A stretch of 22,084 nt of DNA from JBFMAE01 sp040756085 (GTDB lineage: Bacteria > Desulfobacterota > BSN033 > UBA1163), in the NCBI GenBank assembly GCA_040756085.1, contig JBFMAE010000085.1, forward strand, positions 1 to 22,084, in the 5' to 3' direction. The first letter of the stretch is position 1; every line of letters starts with the position of its first letter. Below are positions 7,613 through 14,851 of the stretch, one piece after another. The position numbers and the translations under genes are program-made. The notes under the pieces were generated by a model. That model saw only the letters and a program-made list of their open reading frames with translations. It was not told the origin of the DNA and ran no database searches.

Positions 7613-8899
7613 CTATTTCGCTAAAGTAATTGGTGTAAATGGTGGGTGACGATAATAATCTTTTGCCGGAATTACCCTTAAATCACCCAAAATGGGTAGG
7701 GGATAGTCCGGACTTTTGATCACTTTTCCTCCCGGGACATTATAGACAGCCTGATGGTCCTCCGGCCTGAAGTATCTTTTGCCAGCCGGAGTCATAATTT
7801 CCATTCCCTCTATTGCACCGATCACCTTGGCTGTTTCTAAAGATTTTGCCTTTTCCACAGCTGCTTTGATGACATAAATTGAGGAGTAACACGTTTCAGC
7901 GGAATAATTTGGATATCTGCCCCATCTCTTTAAGAATTTATCCACGAAAGCCTTATTTTCAGGGGTGACTGGGTAATTATGGATATACCGAGCAGAAGCC
8001 CACAACTTCCCCTTAAACTTATCTGCATCTACTTCCCTTGCTATCCCTTGAAGGACATCCACAGAACCACCCATACATTGCCACCAGGCATGAACTTTAT
8101 CAAAGACACCGAGTGTAAGGGCTTGACGAATAAGTGTGACCCCTTCCCCAGCCCATTTAGTCGTATGAATCGCATCGGGTTTTTCAGCCATCACCGCAGA
8201 GATATGGGGCGAAAAATCCATGGTCCAGAAAGGAGCCCAAGCGATCGAAACAAATTCCACATCAGGACGATGTTTTTTCATCACCTCTTTAAAGGTGTTC
8301 CAAGCTACGTATCCATATTCATAATCTTCGTGAATGCCTGCCCATCTTTTGATCTCCGGGAAATCTTTCATAATCAAAGCTGGCAAGATCCCATCCTGAT
8401 AGGTTGGAACAGAGATACGAAAGATTTGTTTTATCTTTTTCTCGAAAACAAGCTCCTCCGTAAGTCTATGAGTTGAGGCGTGGCAGAAGATGCATATACG
8501 GTTGAGTTCAGGTAGGACTGGACCCACTGCCATGGCACATCCGCTCGAGTCCACACCAAATAGAAAATCGGCTCCCCAATCCGTGACAAGGTATCTTGCA
8601 TTTTTAACAGCGGTGGCTGGCTTTAATTCTTCGTCCATGAATTTCAGTTCAAGTTTTCGCTTTAAGATACCGCCTTTTGCATTGATTTCTTCAATCGCCA
8701 GCATTGATCCAGCCATCATCTGCCAGCCGTAATCGGCATGGGCTCCTGATACGGCGCCCTGCCCACCAATCTTAATTGGCCCCGCTGCCTTCTTAGCCTG
8801 GCCATAAGTTAATCGATAACCGCCCAACCCAGTTCCCAGGGCCACACCGCCTAAGGCCGCATTTTTTAAAAATTTCCTTCTTGTGATCTTCTTAGCCAT
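7613..8899 (-). CDS. HAAT-family periplasmic substrate-binding protein with Tat signal
   Basis: A 428-residue LivK-like receptor (periplasmic binding protein fold type I) for the adjacent ABC importer. The N-terminus MAKKITRRKFLKNAALGGVA is a twin-arginine signal (TRRKFLK), so it is probably exported folded; there is no lipobox cysteine. After the signal come IKIGGQGAVSGAHADYGWQMMAGSMLAIEEINAKGGI and VTDWGADFLFGVDSSGCAMAVGPV, the usual first-lobe motifs. The second lobe is rich in tryptophan (WAPFWTMDF, TKWAGEG, HAWWQCMGG), which might suit an aromatic or bulky acid ligand. The ribosome site AGGAGG stands eight bases before the ATG, the best of the operon. A sigma70-like promoter lies about 75 bases upstream. 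The ligand is unknown; proximity suggests the substrate of the CoA-ligase/dehydratase genes. Confidence 0.93.
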   Translation of the reverse strand: MAKKITRRKFLKNAALGGVALGTGLGGYRLTYGQAKKAAGPIKIGGQGAVSGAHADYGWQMMAGSMLAIEEINAKGGILKRKLELKFMDEELKPATAVKNARYLVTDWGADFLFGVDSSGCAMAVGPVLPELNRICIFCHASTHRLTEELVFEKKIKQIFRISVPTYQDGILPALIMKDFPEIKRWAGIHEDYEYGYVAWNTFKEVMKKHRPDVEFVSIAWAPFWTMDFSPHISAVMAEKPDAIHTTKWAGEGVTLIRQALTLGVFDKVHAWWQCMGGSVDVLQGIAREVDADKFKGKLWASARYIHNYPVTPENKAFVDKFLKRWGRYPNYSAETCYSSIYVIKAAVEKAKSLETAKVIGAIEGMEIMTPAGKRYFRPEDHQAVYNVPGGKVIKSPDYPLPILGDLRVIPAKDYYRHPPFTPITLAK

Positions 8900-8975
8900 C
8901 GTTTATCCCTCCTTTCCCGTGCATCGAAGCCCCACCCCAAAAGCCAAGGGCTTCTGATTGCCTAAGGATATAAAA

Positions 8976-9004
8976 AAATTATCAAATTGCGTTGGCTTTG
9001 TCAA
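8976..9004 (-). promoter_or_regulatory. Sigma70-type promoter of the importer operon
   Basis: On the minus strand TTGACA (8999-9004) and TAATTT (8976-8981) are separated by exactly 17 bases. The start site would fall near 8969, leaving a leader of about 70 bases before the binding-protein ATG. Confidence 0.65.
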
Positions 9005-9064
9005 TTTAAAAGATGGAGAGGGAAGCATCTTTTTTTCGTGATAACTATTATATCCGCCCCCTCA

Positions 9065-9355
9065 CCGTCCCCTCTCCCCTTGGAGACTGTGTCGCAATAG
9101 AAAGTTGGCAGAAAATAAAAGCCCATCCTTTGGGGTATAGAAATCGGCCAAGGGATAGAGAGGCGGCTAAGGGAGCTTTAGAGCGGGACCTTTTACCGAA
9201 TGAATTCATACTCTTGCTTACCATACAAACATCATTCTCAACCACCTGGACTGTTACCCATAACCTTCAAAGAACCGCAATTCTAAAGCTTCCGAAGCTG
9301 GCTCTCTGTCCCTCTCCCGCTATTACGACACAGTCTCTTGGGGGAGAGGGGATGG
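9065..9355. mobile_element. MITE-like element with 36-bp imperfect terminal inverted repeats
   Basis: This fills most of the 517-base gene-free stretch 8900-9416. The 36 bases at 9065-9100 match the reverse complement of 9320-9355 at 31 positions; the best part is GAGACTGTGTCG...AATAG with one mismatch in 18. The 219-base interior shows no recognisable protein or RNA. A frame is open through it on the plus strand from 9013, but the translation includes the repeats themselves and has no known motif. The core also occurs once at 5565-5581. It could be a non-autonomous element or two hairpin repeats that happen to lie in opposite orientation. Confidence 0.5.
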
Positions 9356-9416
9356 GGGTGATAAGTAGCTTATTATCACGGATTTGAAGATGCTTACTCA
9401 TTCTTATAGATTAAGT

Positions 9417-10856
9417 TTAATCAATTCCTACTATGCGTTTCGCCCAGCGTTTCTTCTGTTCAAGGTTTCCCAGTCGGCCATACATGACTTTTTGGGTTTG
9501 AGGGGATCCTGCACCATGCATCGACTCGACCAAGGCTGTCCCTCCACTCATATTTTCGATGAGCCTGAGAATCTTCATACGGGCTTCAACAGGAATCCCC
9601 TTGGCACCCGCTAAGTATTTTTTCACATAACGACCCACTTCGCTGCTCTCCAAATCCCCTTGAAAGGGCATGGTGGCAACGATTCCCCCAGCGATATCAT
9701 GGGCGAGGCGGGCAATTTCATAAATGTTACGTGTCACATTATGCTTTGTTGTATTGGCTAAAAGGGGATCCGGATAATAAGCTCCAGAAGGAGTCTTGTA
9801 TCCCATGGCTGAGCAGGCCACAGATCCAGAATAGATTGTTTCTGCCAGGTGAATCATCTCAGCCAGTTTTTCTTTAATGTGGGAAGCGTTAACTGTTCCT
9901 TGATACTCTGCGGCCAATGCCGTGGCTCCAACCAAAACATCTGAGACCCCTCCCTTGCAACCCCCATAGTTCTGTCGATGCAGGGTGGCAAACCGTTCCA
10001 CCAATAATCCCACCCTTTCAGTTTCGCCGCAGAGAAAAACCCTTTCCCAAGGAACGAAGACATCTTCGAAGATGATGAGGGCTTCTCCTCCGACAAGTCC
10101 GTATGGGTTGCCGATATCGATCCCTTCCTCGAACTTGCGTTCTTCATTGGTCTGACGGCCAAATATAAGGATCACTCCAGGTGCATTCAGAGGTAAGGCA
10201 CAAGACAAGGCATAATCTTTTTCGTCTTCTTTCATTGCCTGAGTAGGCATGATTAAAATCTCGTGGGAATTGACTCCACCTGTCATATGGGCCTTGGCTC
10301 CCCGGATGACAATTCCATCGGATCGTCGTTCTACAACATGGGTGAAAAGGTCAGGATCTTCCTGTCTGCTTGGAGGAAGGGACCGGTCGCCTTTAGGATC
10401 GGTCATCCCGCCCACCACCATCACATTACTTTCCTGGACGTGGATCAGATACTTCTTAAATCGTTCAAAGTAGTCCGTTTTATATTTTTGATCGACATCA
10501 TAGGTCGTCATGTAAACGGCATTCAAGGCATCGAATCCCACGCACCGTTGAAAGCATGAGCCCGTTTCATGGGCAATGAGACGAAGCATTTGAACCTTTT
10601 TAATGAGGTCATCCACACTTTGATGAATGTGAGTGAATCGGTTGATCTTCTTACCAGTCAGGTGAGAAGTGGCCGTCATCAAGTCCTCATGCTCCGGACG
10701 CAGAGCAAGCTCGTAGGTGAGGGCAGCAGAATTGATATGGGGTCGAAGGGCAGGATGCTCTACCACATCCTCTACCTGCCTTCCATTGTAGTAGACCACA
10801 TGATGGAGTTCCTTAAGGCTTTGGATATAGTCCTCTTTAGTGACAATTCGCTTCAT
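9417..10856 (-). CDS. abfD: 4-hydroxybutyryl-CoA dehydratase / vinylacetyl-CoA isomerase family protein
   Basis: A 479-residue enzyme close in length and motif order to clostridial AbfD (about 486 residues), which dehydrates 4-hydroxybutyryl-CoA to crotonyl-CoA by a ketyl-radical route using FAD and a [4Fe-4S] cluster. All four cluster ligands are visible: C101 and C105 (SCFQRC, C-x3-C), H293 and C300 (LHRQNYGGCK, H-x6-C). The candidate catalytic glutamate is E258 (GGEALIIFED) and K301 follows the last cysteine. MTDPKGDR, RGAKAHMTGGVNSHE and ESMHGAGSPQTQ are also family blocks. The fold is shared with flavin hydroxylases of the HpaB group, which lack these ligands, so a 4-hydroxyphenylacetate hydroxylase call would be wrong. 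AAGGAG lies seven bases before the ATG. The cluster predicts an oxygen-sensitive, anaerobic role. The exact hydroxyacyl-CoA substrate is not proven. Confidence 0.9.
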   Translation of the reverse strand: MKRIVTKEDYIQSLKELHHVVYYNGRQVEDVVEHPALRPHINSAALTYELALRPEHEDLMTATSHLTGKKINRFTHIHQSVDDLIKKVQMLRLIAHETGSCFQRCVGFDALNAVYMTTYDVDQKYKTDYFERFKKYLIHVQESNVMVVGGMTDPKGDRSLPPSRQEDPDLFTHVVERRSDGIVIRGAKAHMTGGVNSHEILIMPTQAMKEDEKDYALSCALPLNAPGVILIFGRQTNEERKFEEGIDIGNPYGLVGGEALIIFEDVFVPWERVFLCGETERVGLLVERFATLHRQNYGGCKGGVSDVLVGATALAAEYQGTVNASHIKEKLAEMIHLAETIYSGSVACSAMGYKTPSGAYYPDPLLANTTKHNVTRNIYEIARLAHDIAGGIVATMPFQGDLESSEVGRYVKKYLAGAKGIPVEARMKILRLIENMSGGTALVESMHGAGSPQTQKVMYGRLGNLEQKKRWAKRIVGID

Positions 10857-10891
10857 TTTTTTCTCCTTCGAAAATTAATTTTCGATTCTGT

Positions 10892-10936
10892 GATTCCCGT
10901 GAAACCTGTTCCTGACAGGTTCAGGAAACGGGAATC
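10892..10936. repeat. Nested palindromes: palindrome B inside a GATTCCCGT hairpin
   Basis: Outer arms GATTCCCGT (10892-10900) and ACGGGAATC (10928-10936) pair perfectly. Between them lies the 24-bp palindrome B (10902-10925, AAACCTGTT...GTTCAGG). The identical 24 bases occur inverted at 11974-11997, so B is a separate mobile unit inserted in the loop of an older hairpin. It lies just upstream of the dehydratase gene. Confidence 0.75.
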
Positions 10937-10962
10937 CAGGCATGGGGATCAAAAAAATTTGG

Positions 10963-11029
10963 ATTCCTGCTTCCCTGCCTACCGCAGACCCTGAACCTAA
11001 CATGGTACAGGGCAGGCAGGCGCAGGAAT
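10963..11029. repeat. Three-level nested palindrome (palindrome A copy 4 interrupted)
   Basis: Outermost arms are ATTCCTGC (10963-10970) and GCAGGAAT (11022-11029). Inside is a copy of the 19-bp palindrome A in its variant form, split into CCTGCCTACCGCAG (10974-10987) and GCAGG (11016-11020). The split is caused by a 24-base hairpin (10988-11011, CCTGAACC...GGTACAGG) flanked by a GCAG direct repeat at 10984-10987 and 11012-11015. The whole lies in the 241-base gap between the dehydrogenase and dehydratase genes, which otherwise holds no gene. Confidence 0.8.
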
Positions 11030-11097
11030 GACAAAAAACTCAATAGACTGCAGGTTTGATAAATCAAGCCACTACATAGTCGGAATATAATTTTAGC

Positions 11098-11868
11098 CTA
11101 TAGGGCGAGCCATCCTCCATCCACGAAGATGGTTTGGCCGGTGATATAACTCGATGCCTCAGAGGCAAGATAGAGGGCAGCTCCGACAATCTCCTCGGGC
11201 TTGCCAAACCTTCCCATTGGAGTTTTTCGAAGGAGATCTTCAGAAATAATCTTTGACTCCCTCATCCCCTTGGTCAATTCGGTTTCGAGGTATGCAGGGC
11301 CGATCGCATTGACTTGGATGTTATACCTAGCCCATTCAATGGCCAAAACTTTGGTCATTTGAATAATGCCTCCTTTTGTAGTGCAATAAGCAATTTGCCT
11401 CGGAAATGCTACCACTCCCCCCACAGAGGCCATATTGATGATTTTACCTCCCCCTTGTTTCATCATCACCCTTCCAACTGCCTGACAGAAGAGAAAGGTT
11501 CCGGTGAGATTAACCCTCACGATCTCCTCCCATTCCTGGAGGGTTGTCTCTTCGGCCTTTTTCAGGATGGGGCTAATACCCGCATTGTTGAGGAGGATAT
11601 CGATTTTTGGAAAAACCTTCTGGGCAGTTTCTAAAGCCCTATGGATTTCATCTGGATTTCCGATGTCTGCGGAAAGAGGAAGAGCTTTTCTTCCATAACC
11701 TTCGATTTCTTCTGCCACCTTTTGGAGGGCCGATAGATTTCTGCTCACCAGAACAAGGTCAGCTCCAGCCTTGGCAAATCCTTTGGAAATAGCTTCACCA
11801 ATACCTCGACTTGCACCTGTCACAATCGCCGTCTTACCTATTAATTGAAACATCCGTGATGCATCCAT
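11098..11868 (-). CDS. Short-chain dehydrogenase/reductase (FabG-like)
   Basis: A 256-residue classical SDR, an NAD(P)-dependent oxidoreductase with a Rossmann fold. The cofactor motif is TGASRGIG (17-24), the structural motif NNAG (94-97), and the catalytic residues S148, Y161 and K165 (YxxxK as YCTTK). The C-terminal ASSYITGQTIFVDGG is usual. Length matches the family. It lies between the CoA ligases and the dehydratase, so oxidation of a hydroxyacyl or alcohol intermediate, or reduction of a ketone, is plausible; the sequence alone does not separate these. The start at 11868 has only a weak ribosome site, and M6 (11853) is an alternative. It is not likely the housekeeping FabG, since no other fatty-acid synthesis gene is near. 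Confidence 0.9.
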   Translation of the reverse strand: MDASRMFQLIGKTAIVTGASRGIGEAISKGFAKAGADLVLVSRNLSALQKVAEEIEGYGRKALPLSADIGNPDEIHRALETAQKVFPKIDILLNNAGISPILKKAEETTLQEWEEIVRVNLTGTFLFCQAVGRVMMKQGGGKIINMASVGGVVAFPRQIAYCTTKGGIIQMTKVLAIEWARYNIQVNAIGPAYLETELTKGMRESKIISEDLLRKTPMGRFGKPEEIVGAALYLASEASSYITGQTIFVDGGWLAL

Positions 11869-11973
11869 TTTGATCTTTGTCTCGACTCAAAGCCTGATAA
11901 TAATCAAATAATAACCAATTACCAATTTTCCAATTATCAAACATTTTTTGGTCATTGGTTATTGGAATTTATT

Positions 11974-11997
11974 CCTGAACCTGTCAGGAACAGGTTT
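11974..11997. repeat. 24-bp palindrome B, inverted copy
   Basis: Exact reverse complement of 10902-10925, beginning CCTGAACCTGTCAGG. It folds into a stem with G-T pairs. ATTTA stands on both sides at short distance. Confidence 0.75.
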
Positions 11998-12002
11998 GGG
12001 AT

Positions 12003-13364
12003 TTACCTGCCTGCGGTAGGCAGGGAATTCGGTGATTGGGATTTTATCTCTTTTCTCTTATCGATGATCCTTTTGGCTTTAAAAGTGGTTCGCTCAAGAC
12101 TGCCGAAGGGAACAAATTTAATCTCTGGAGTCACTTGACATTCTTCCCTTAAGCCCTGCTTCAGAAGGGGAGTGATTCTTGCAATGTCTTCCTCTCTCAG
12201 GCACTCAACCAAAACGACGCATACATCCGTACCCAATTGTGAATCAGTGGTCAGCTCAATACAGAATTCGTCAGAGAGCTCATTGAAACTCCTGACCACT
12301 TTCTCCACCTGAACCGGATAAAATTTTGCTCCCTTATAAATGATCATATCATCGGCCCTTCCCAATATCCCTCCTGGAGAACGGGCATGAGTTCGACCAC
12401 ACTTGCATTTTCTCTTGTCCAATTTAGCAAGATCATTTGTCCAATACCGAATCATGGGGGTGGCCTCTTTGGTAAGATGCGTGATCACAAGGACACCTAT
12501 CTCTCCAGGGCTGCAGACCTTCTTTGTCTCCGGATGAATCACTTCAATGAGGAGATGGTCCTCTACCCAATGAATCCCCGCCTGACAGGGACATTCCGAA
12601 GCGATGGTTGGGCCGATCTCAGCAAGTCCATAATAGTCAAATGCCTCAATACCCAATCCCTTCTCGATCTTTTCGCGAGTGGCTGGAACCTCTGCCCCTC
12701 CTTCTCCACCAAAGCATCCGATCCTTAATGGAATATCTTCAGGTGAGATACCCCTCTGCTTCAGACGTTCAGCAATGTGAAGGGCATAGGAAGGGGTGGA
12801 GAGTAGAACGGTGGAGCCTGGGTTGACGAGATAATCGATTTGGCGCTCGGTCATTGCAGCACCGATAGGGATGACGAAGCAGCCCAGTTCTTTTGCAGCA
12901 TAGTGGGTTGACATCCCTGCTACCCAAAGGCCGTAACTGAACCCGTTTTGAATAATGTCTCCTGGTCGAACACCAAAGTTCCACATCGTTCTGGCTGTCC
13001 ATCTGGAGATATTCTTCACGTCCTTGTAAGACCATATCGTATTCACAGGAGCTCCTGTGGTTCCTGTTGAGGGGTGAAGCTCTGCCCACCTTTCAGGAGG
13101 AGCCACGGCATATCTTCCAAAGGGAGGGTAAGCTTGTTGTTCCTCTCGAAGTTCGGGTTTGGTGACAAAAGGGAAATAGATAAAATCGTCTAAAGAACGG
13201 ATATCTTCGGGCTTGATTCCTCCCTTTTTAAACCTTTCCTGATAAAATCCAGATTCCCCATAACACCTTCTTAATTGATTTTTAAGTTGGCGAAGTTGAA
13301 AGGCCTCCAGTCTTTCTCGGTTCATCGTCTCTATCTCAGGCTCATAATATTTTCTCGTCTTCAT
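12003..13364 (-). CDS. Phenylacetate-CoA ligase-like (PaaK family) acyl-CoA ligase, copy 2
   Basis: A 453-residue ANL-superfamily enzyme expected to activate a carboxylic acid with ATP to an acyl-adenylate and then a CoA thioester. The phosphate loop is STGTTGAP (about 99-106; the usual lysine is missing), then FGGEGGAEVPATREKIE, the A5 motif YYGLAEIGP with its glutamate at E249, PMIRYWTNDLAKLDKRKCKCGRTH with the hinge region, and the C-terminal KAKRIIDKRK holding the likely A10 lysine. The frame could open at 13388, but the sister protein aligns from MKTRKYYEPE, and GGGGAAACT precedes that ATG, so 13364 is chosen. The last residues (KSQSPNSLPTAGR) are encoded by an AT-rich repeat and palindrome A; the native end was probably KRK. 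The acid substrate is unknown. Confidence 0.9.
   Translation of the reverse strand: MKTRKYYEPEIETMNRERLEAFQLRQLKNQLRRCYGESGFYQERFKKGGIKPEDIRSLDDFIYFPFVTKPELREEQQAYPPFGRYAVAPPERWAELHPSTGTTGAPVNTIWSYKDVKNISRWTARTMWNFGVRPGDIIQNGFSYGLWVAGMSTHYAAKELGCFVIPIGAAMTERQIDYLVNPGSTVLLSTPSYALHIAERLKQRGISPEDIPLRIGCFGGEGGAEVPATREKIEKGLGIEAFDYYGLAEIGPTIASECPCQAGIHWVEDHLLIEVIHPETKKVCSPGEIGVLVITHLTKEATPMIRYWTNDLAKLDKRKCKCGRTHARSPGGILGRADDMIIYKGAKFYPVQVEKVVRSFNELSDEFCIELTTDSQLGTDVCVVLVECLREEDIARITPLLKQGLREECQVTPEIKFVPFGSLERTTFKAKRIIDKRKEIKSQSPNSLPTAGR
12006..12024. repeat. 19-bp palindrome A, copy 5, forming the 3' end of a CoA ligase gene
   Basis: CCTGCCTGCGGTAGGCAGG, identical to the copy at 3914. On the minus strand it is read in frame as the last residues of the adjacent ligase (LPTAGR), with TAA directly after it. 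AATTC precedes it on that strand. Confidence 0.85.
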
Positions 13365-13421
13365 AGTTTCCCCTTTCGCATCATTCATGGGTCCTGATCT
13401 ATTTGGATATGGCCTTCGGAT

Positions 13422-14744
13422 TCATTTTGTTTTTCTCTTGTCCACGATTCGTTTGGCTCTGAAGATGGTCCGTTTCAGAGTCCCGAAGGGAACGAATTTG
13501 ACCTCCGGAATCACTTTGCATTCCTTCTTCAACGCCTCTTTCAATTGAGGAGTAACTTTTGAAATGTCTTCATCTTTTATACATTCGACAAGGACGGTAC
13601 ACACATCTGCCCCTGCCTTTAGATCGGTGGTCAGTTCAATTGAAAATTCATCTGAAAGTTCATCAAGTCCCCTGACGGCATTCTCCACCTGAGCGGGGAA
13701 GATATTAACATCTCCGCATTTGATCATATCTTCTACTCGACCGATAATTCCACCTGGAGAACGGGCATGGGTTCGGCCACATTTACATTTTCTTTTGTCC
13801 AGTCTCGCAAAGTCATCCGTCCAGTATCGGATCATGGGTGTGGCTTCCTTTGTGAGATGGGTGATGACCAGGACACCCACCTCTCCAGGGGCGCATGGTT
13901 TCTTGGTCTCCGGATCAATAATTTCAACCAGGAGGTGATCTTCGATCCAATGGACTCCAGCCTTCTGGGAACACTCTGTAGCAATAATGGGGCCGATCAC
14001 CGTCAACCCATAACAGTCAAAGGCCTGAATCCCCAATCCATTCTCAATCTTATCACGGGTTGCAGGAACTTCAGCCCCTGCTTCCCCACCGAAGCATCCA
14101 ATTCTCAGGGGGATATCTTTGGGTGAAATCTCTTTCTGCTTCAAATGCTCTATAATATTTAATGCATAGGAAGGAGTGCAGAGGAGGACGGTGGAGCCAG
14201 GGTTGAGGAAATAGTCGATTTGCCGCTCGCTCTTCGTTGTGCCGATGGGGATGACGAAACAGCCCAATTCTATGGCCGCATAATGGACGGAAATCCCTGC
14301 CACCCAGATACCATAGCCAAACCCGTTCTGGATAATGTCTCCAGGACGAACCCCGAAGGTCCACATCGTTCTGGCTGTCCATCTGGAAATATGTTTGATA
14401 TCTTCATGGGACCAGATGGTATTGATCGGAACACCTGTGGTTCCGGGCGAAGGGCGAAGTTCGGCCCAGGTTTCAGGGGAGGCCACCGTGTATCTCCCAA
14501 AATGAGGGTGGGCCTGCTGTTCCTCCATGATTTCCTGTTTGGTGGTGAAGGGAAGATGAATGACATCCTCCAGGGATCGTATGTCGTCGGGTTTGATACC
14601 CATTCCCTTAAATTTCTCTTTGTAGAATTCAGAATTCCGATGGCACCTTCTCAATTGAAGTTTGAGTTCATGGAGCTGGAGGGCTTCCAGTTCCTCCCGA
14701 TCCATCAGCTCTATTTCAGGATCGAAATATTTTCTGATCTTCAT
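13422..14744 (-). CDS. Phenylacetate-CoA ligase-like (PaaK family) protein, copy 1, A5 glutamate lost
   Basis: A 440-residue tandem paralogue of the downstream gene; 74 of the first 110 residues are identical by hand count. It keeps the phosphate loop SPGTTGVP (about 99-106), FGGEAGAEVPATRDKIE, PMIRYWTDDFARLDKRKCKCGRTH and the C-terminal KAKRIVDKRK. At the A5 motif, where ANL enzymes have Y-G-x-x-E, it reads CYGLTVIGP: the glutamate that normally helps bind Mg-ATP is V249, and the neighbouring tyrosine is cysteine. Activity may be reduced, altered or lost. The hinge region also differs (KCGDVNIFP against YKGAKFYP). AGGGGG before the ATG is a good ribosome site, so it is still translated. A complex partner or a different substrate is possible. 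It starts 107 bases after eno; that gap holds CGTGA-rich repeats. Confidence 0.88.
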   Translation of the reverse strand: MKIRKYFDPEIELMDREELEALQLHELKLQLRRCHRNSEFYKEKFKGMGIKPDDIRSLEDVIHLPFTTKQEIMEEQQAHPHFGRYTVASPETWAELRPSPGTTGVPINTIWSHEDIKHISRWTARTMWTFGVRPGDIIQNGFGYGIWVAGISVHYAAIELGCFVIPIGTTKSERQIDYFLNPGSTVLLCTPSYALNIIEHLKQKEISPKDIPLRIGCFGGEAGAEVPATRDKIENGLGIQAFDCYGLTVIGPIIATECSQKAGVHWIEDHLLVEIIDPETKKPCAPGEVGVLVITHLTKEATPMIRYWTDDFARLDKRKCKCGRTHARSPGGIIGRVEDMIKCGDVNIFPAQVENAVRGLDELSDEFSIELTTDLKAGADVCTVLVECIKDEDISKVTPQLKEALKKECKVIPEVKFVPFGTLKRTIFRAKRIVDKRKTK

Positions 14745-14851
14745 GGTTTCCCCCTTTTTTCGTGAACCGTGAAGCGTTAATCGTGGATCGTAGGAAAAAG
14801 ATTGAACGAGTCACGAATCACGAACCACGAGACACGTTAGTTGTTGGAAGG

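Larger units (their letters stand above)
11903..12045. repeat. AT-rich repeat block with palindromes B and A inserted
   Basis: The same AT-rich repeat type as at 3784-3955 (CCAATTACCAATTTTCC, then TTGGTCATTGGTTATTGG). It carries palindrome B at 11974-11997 and palindrome A at 12006-12024, followed by GAATTCGGTGATTGGG. It lies between the second CoA ligase and the dehydrogenase and reaches into the end of the ligase gene. Confidence 0.65.

Noticed and set aside
9358..9379. GTGATAA/TTATCAC hairpin after the dehydratase as a rho-independent terminator
   Set aside because: The stem is only 7 bp and AT-rich, and is followed by C-rich DNA rather than a T-run on the transcribed strand.
9013..9387. 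Plus-strand 124-codon frame in the gene-free stretch
   Set aside because: Its translation includes both inverted repeats of the MITE-like element, has no ribosome site or motif, and runs across repeat boundaries.
9417..10856. 4-hydroxyphenylacetate 3-monooxygenase (HpaB)
   Set aside because: The four Fe-S ligands (C-x3-C and H-x6-C) and the AbfD-like motif order are present; HpaB lacks them.
11098..11868. Housekeeping FabG
   Set aside because: No fatty-acid synthesis neighbours; the SDR motifs alone do not define the substrate, so only a family call is given.
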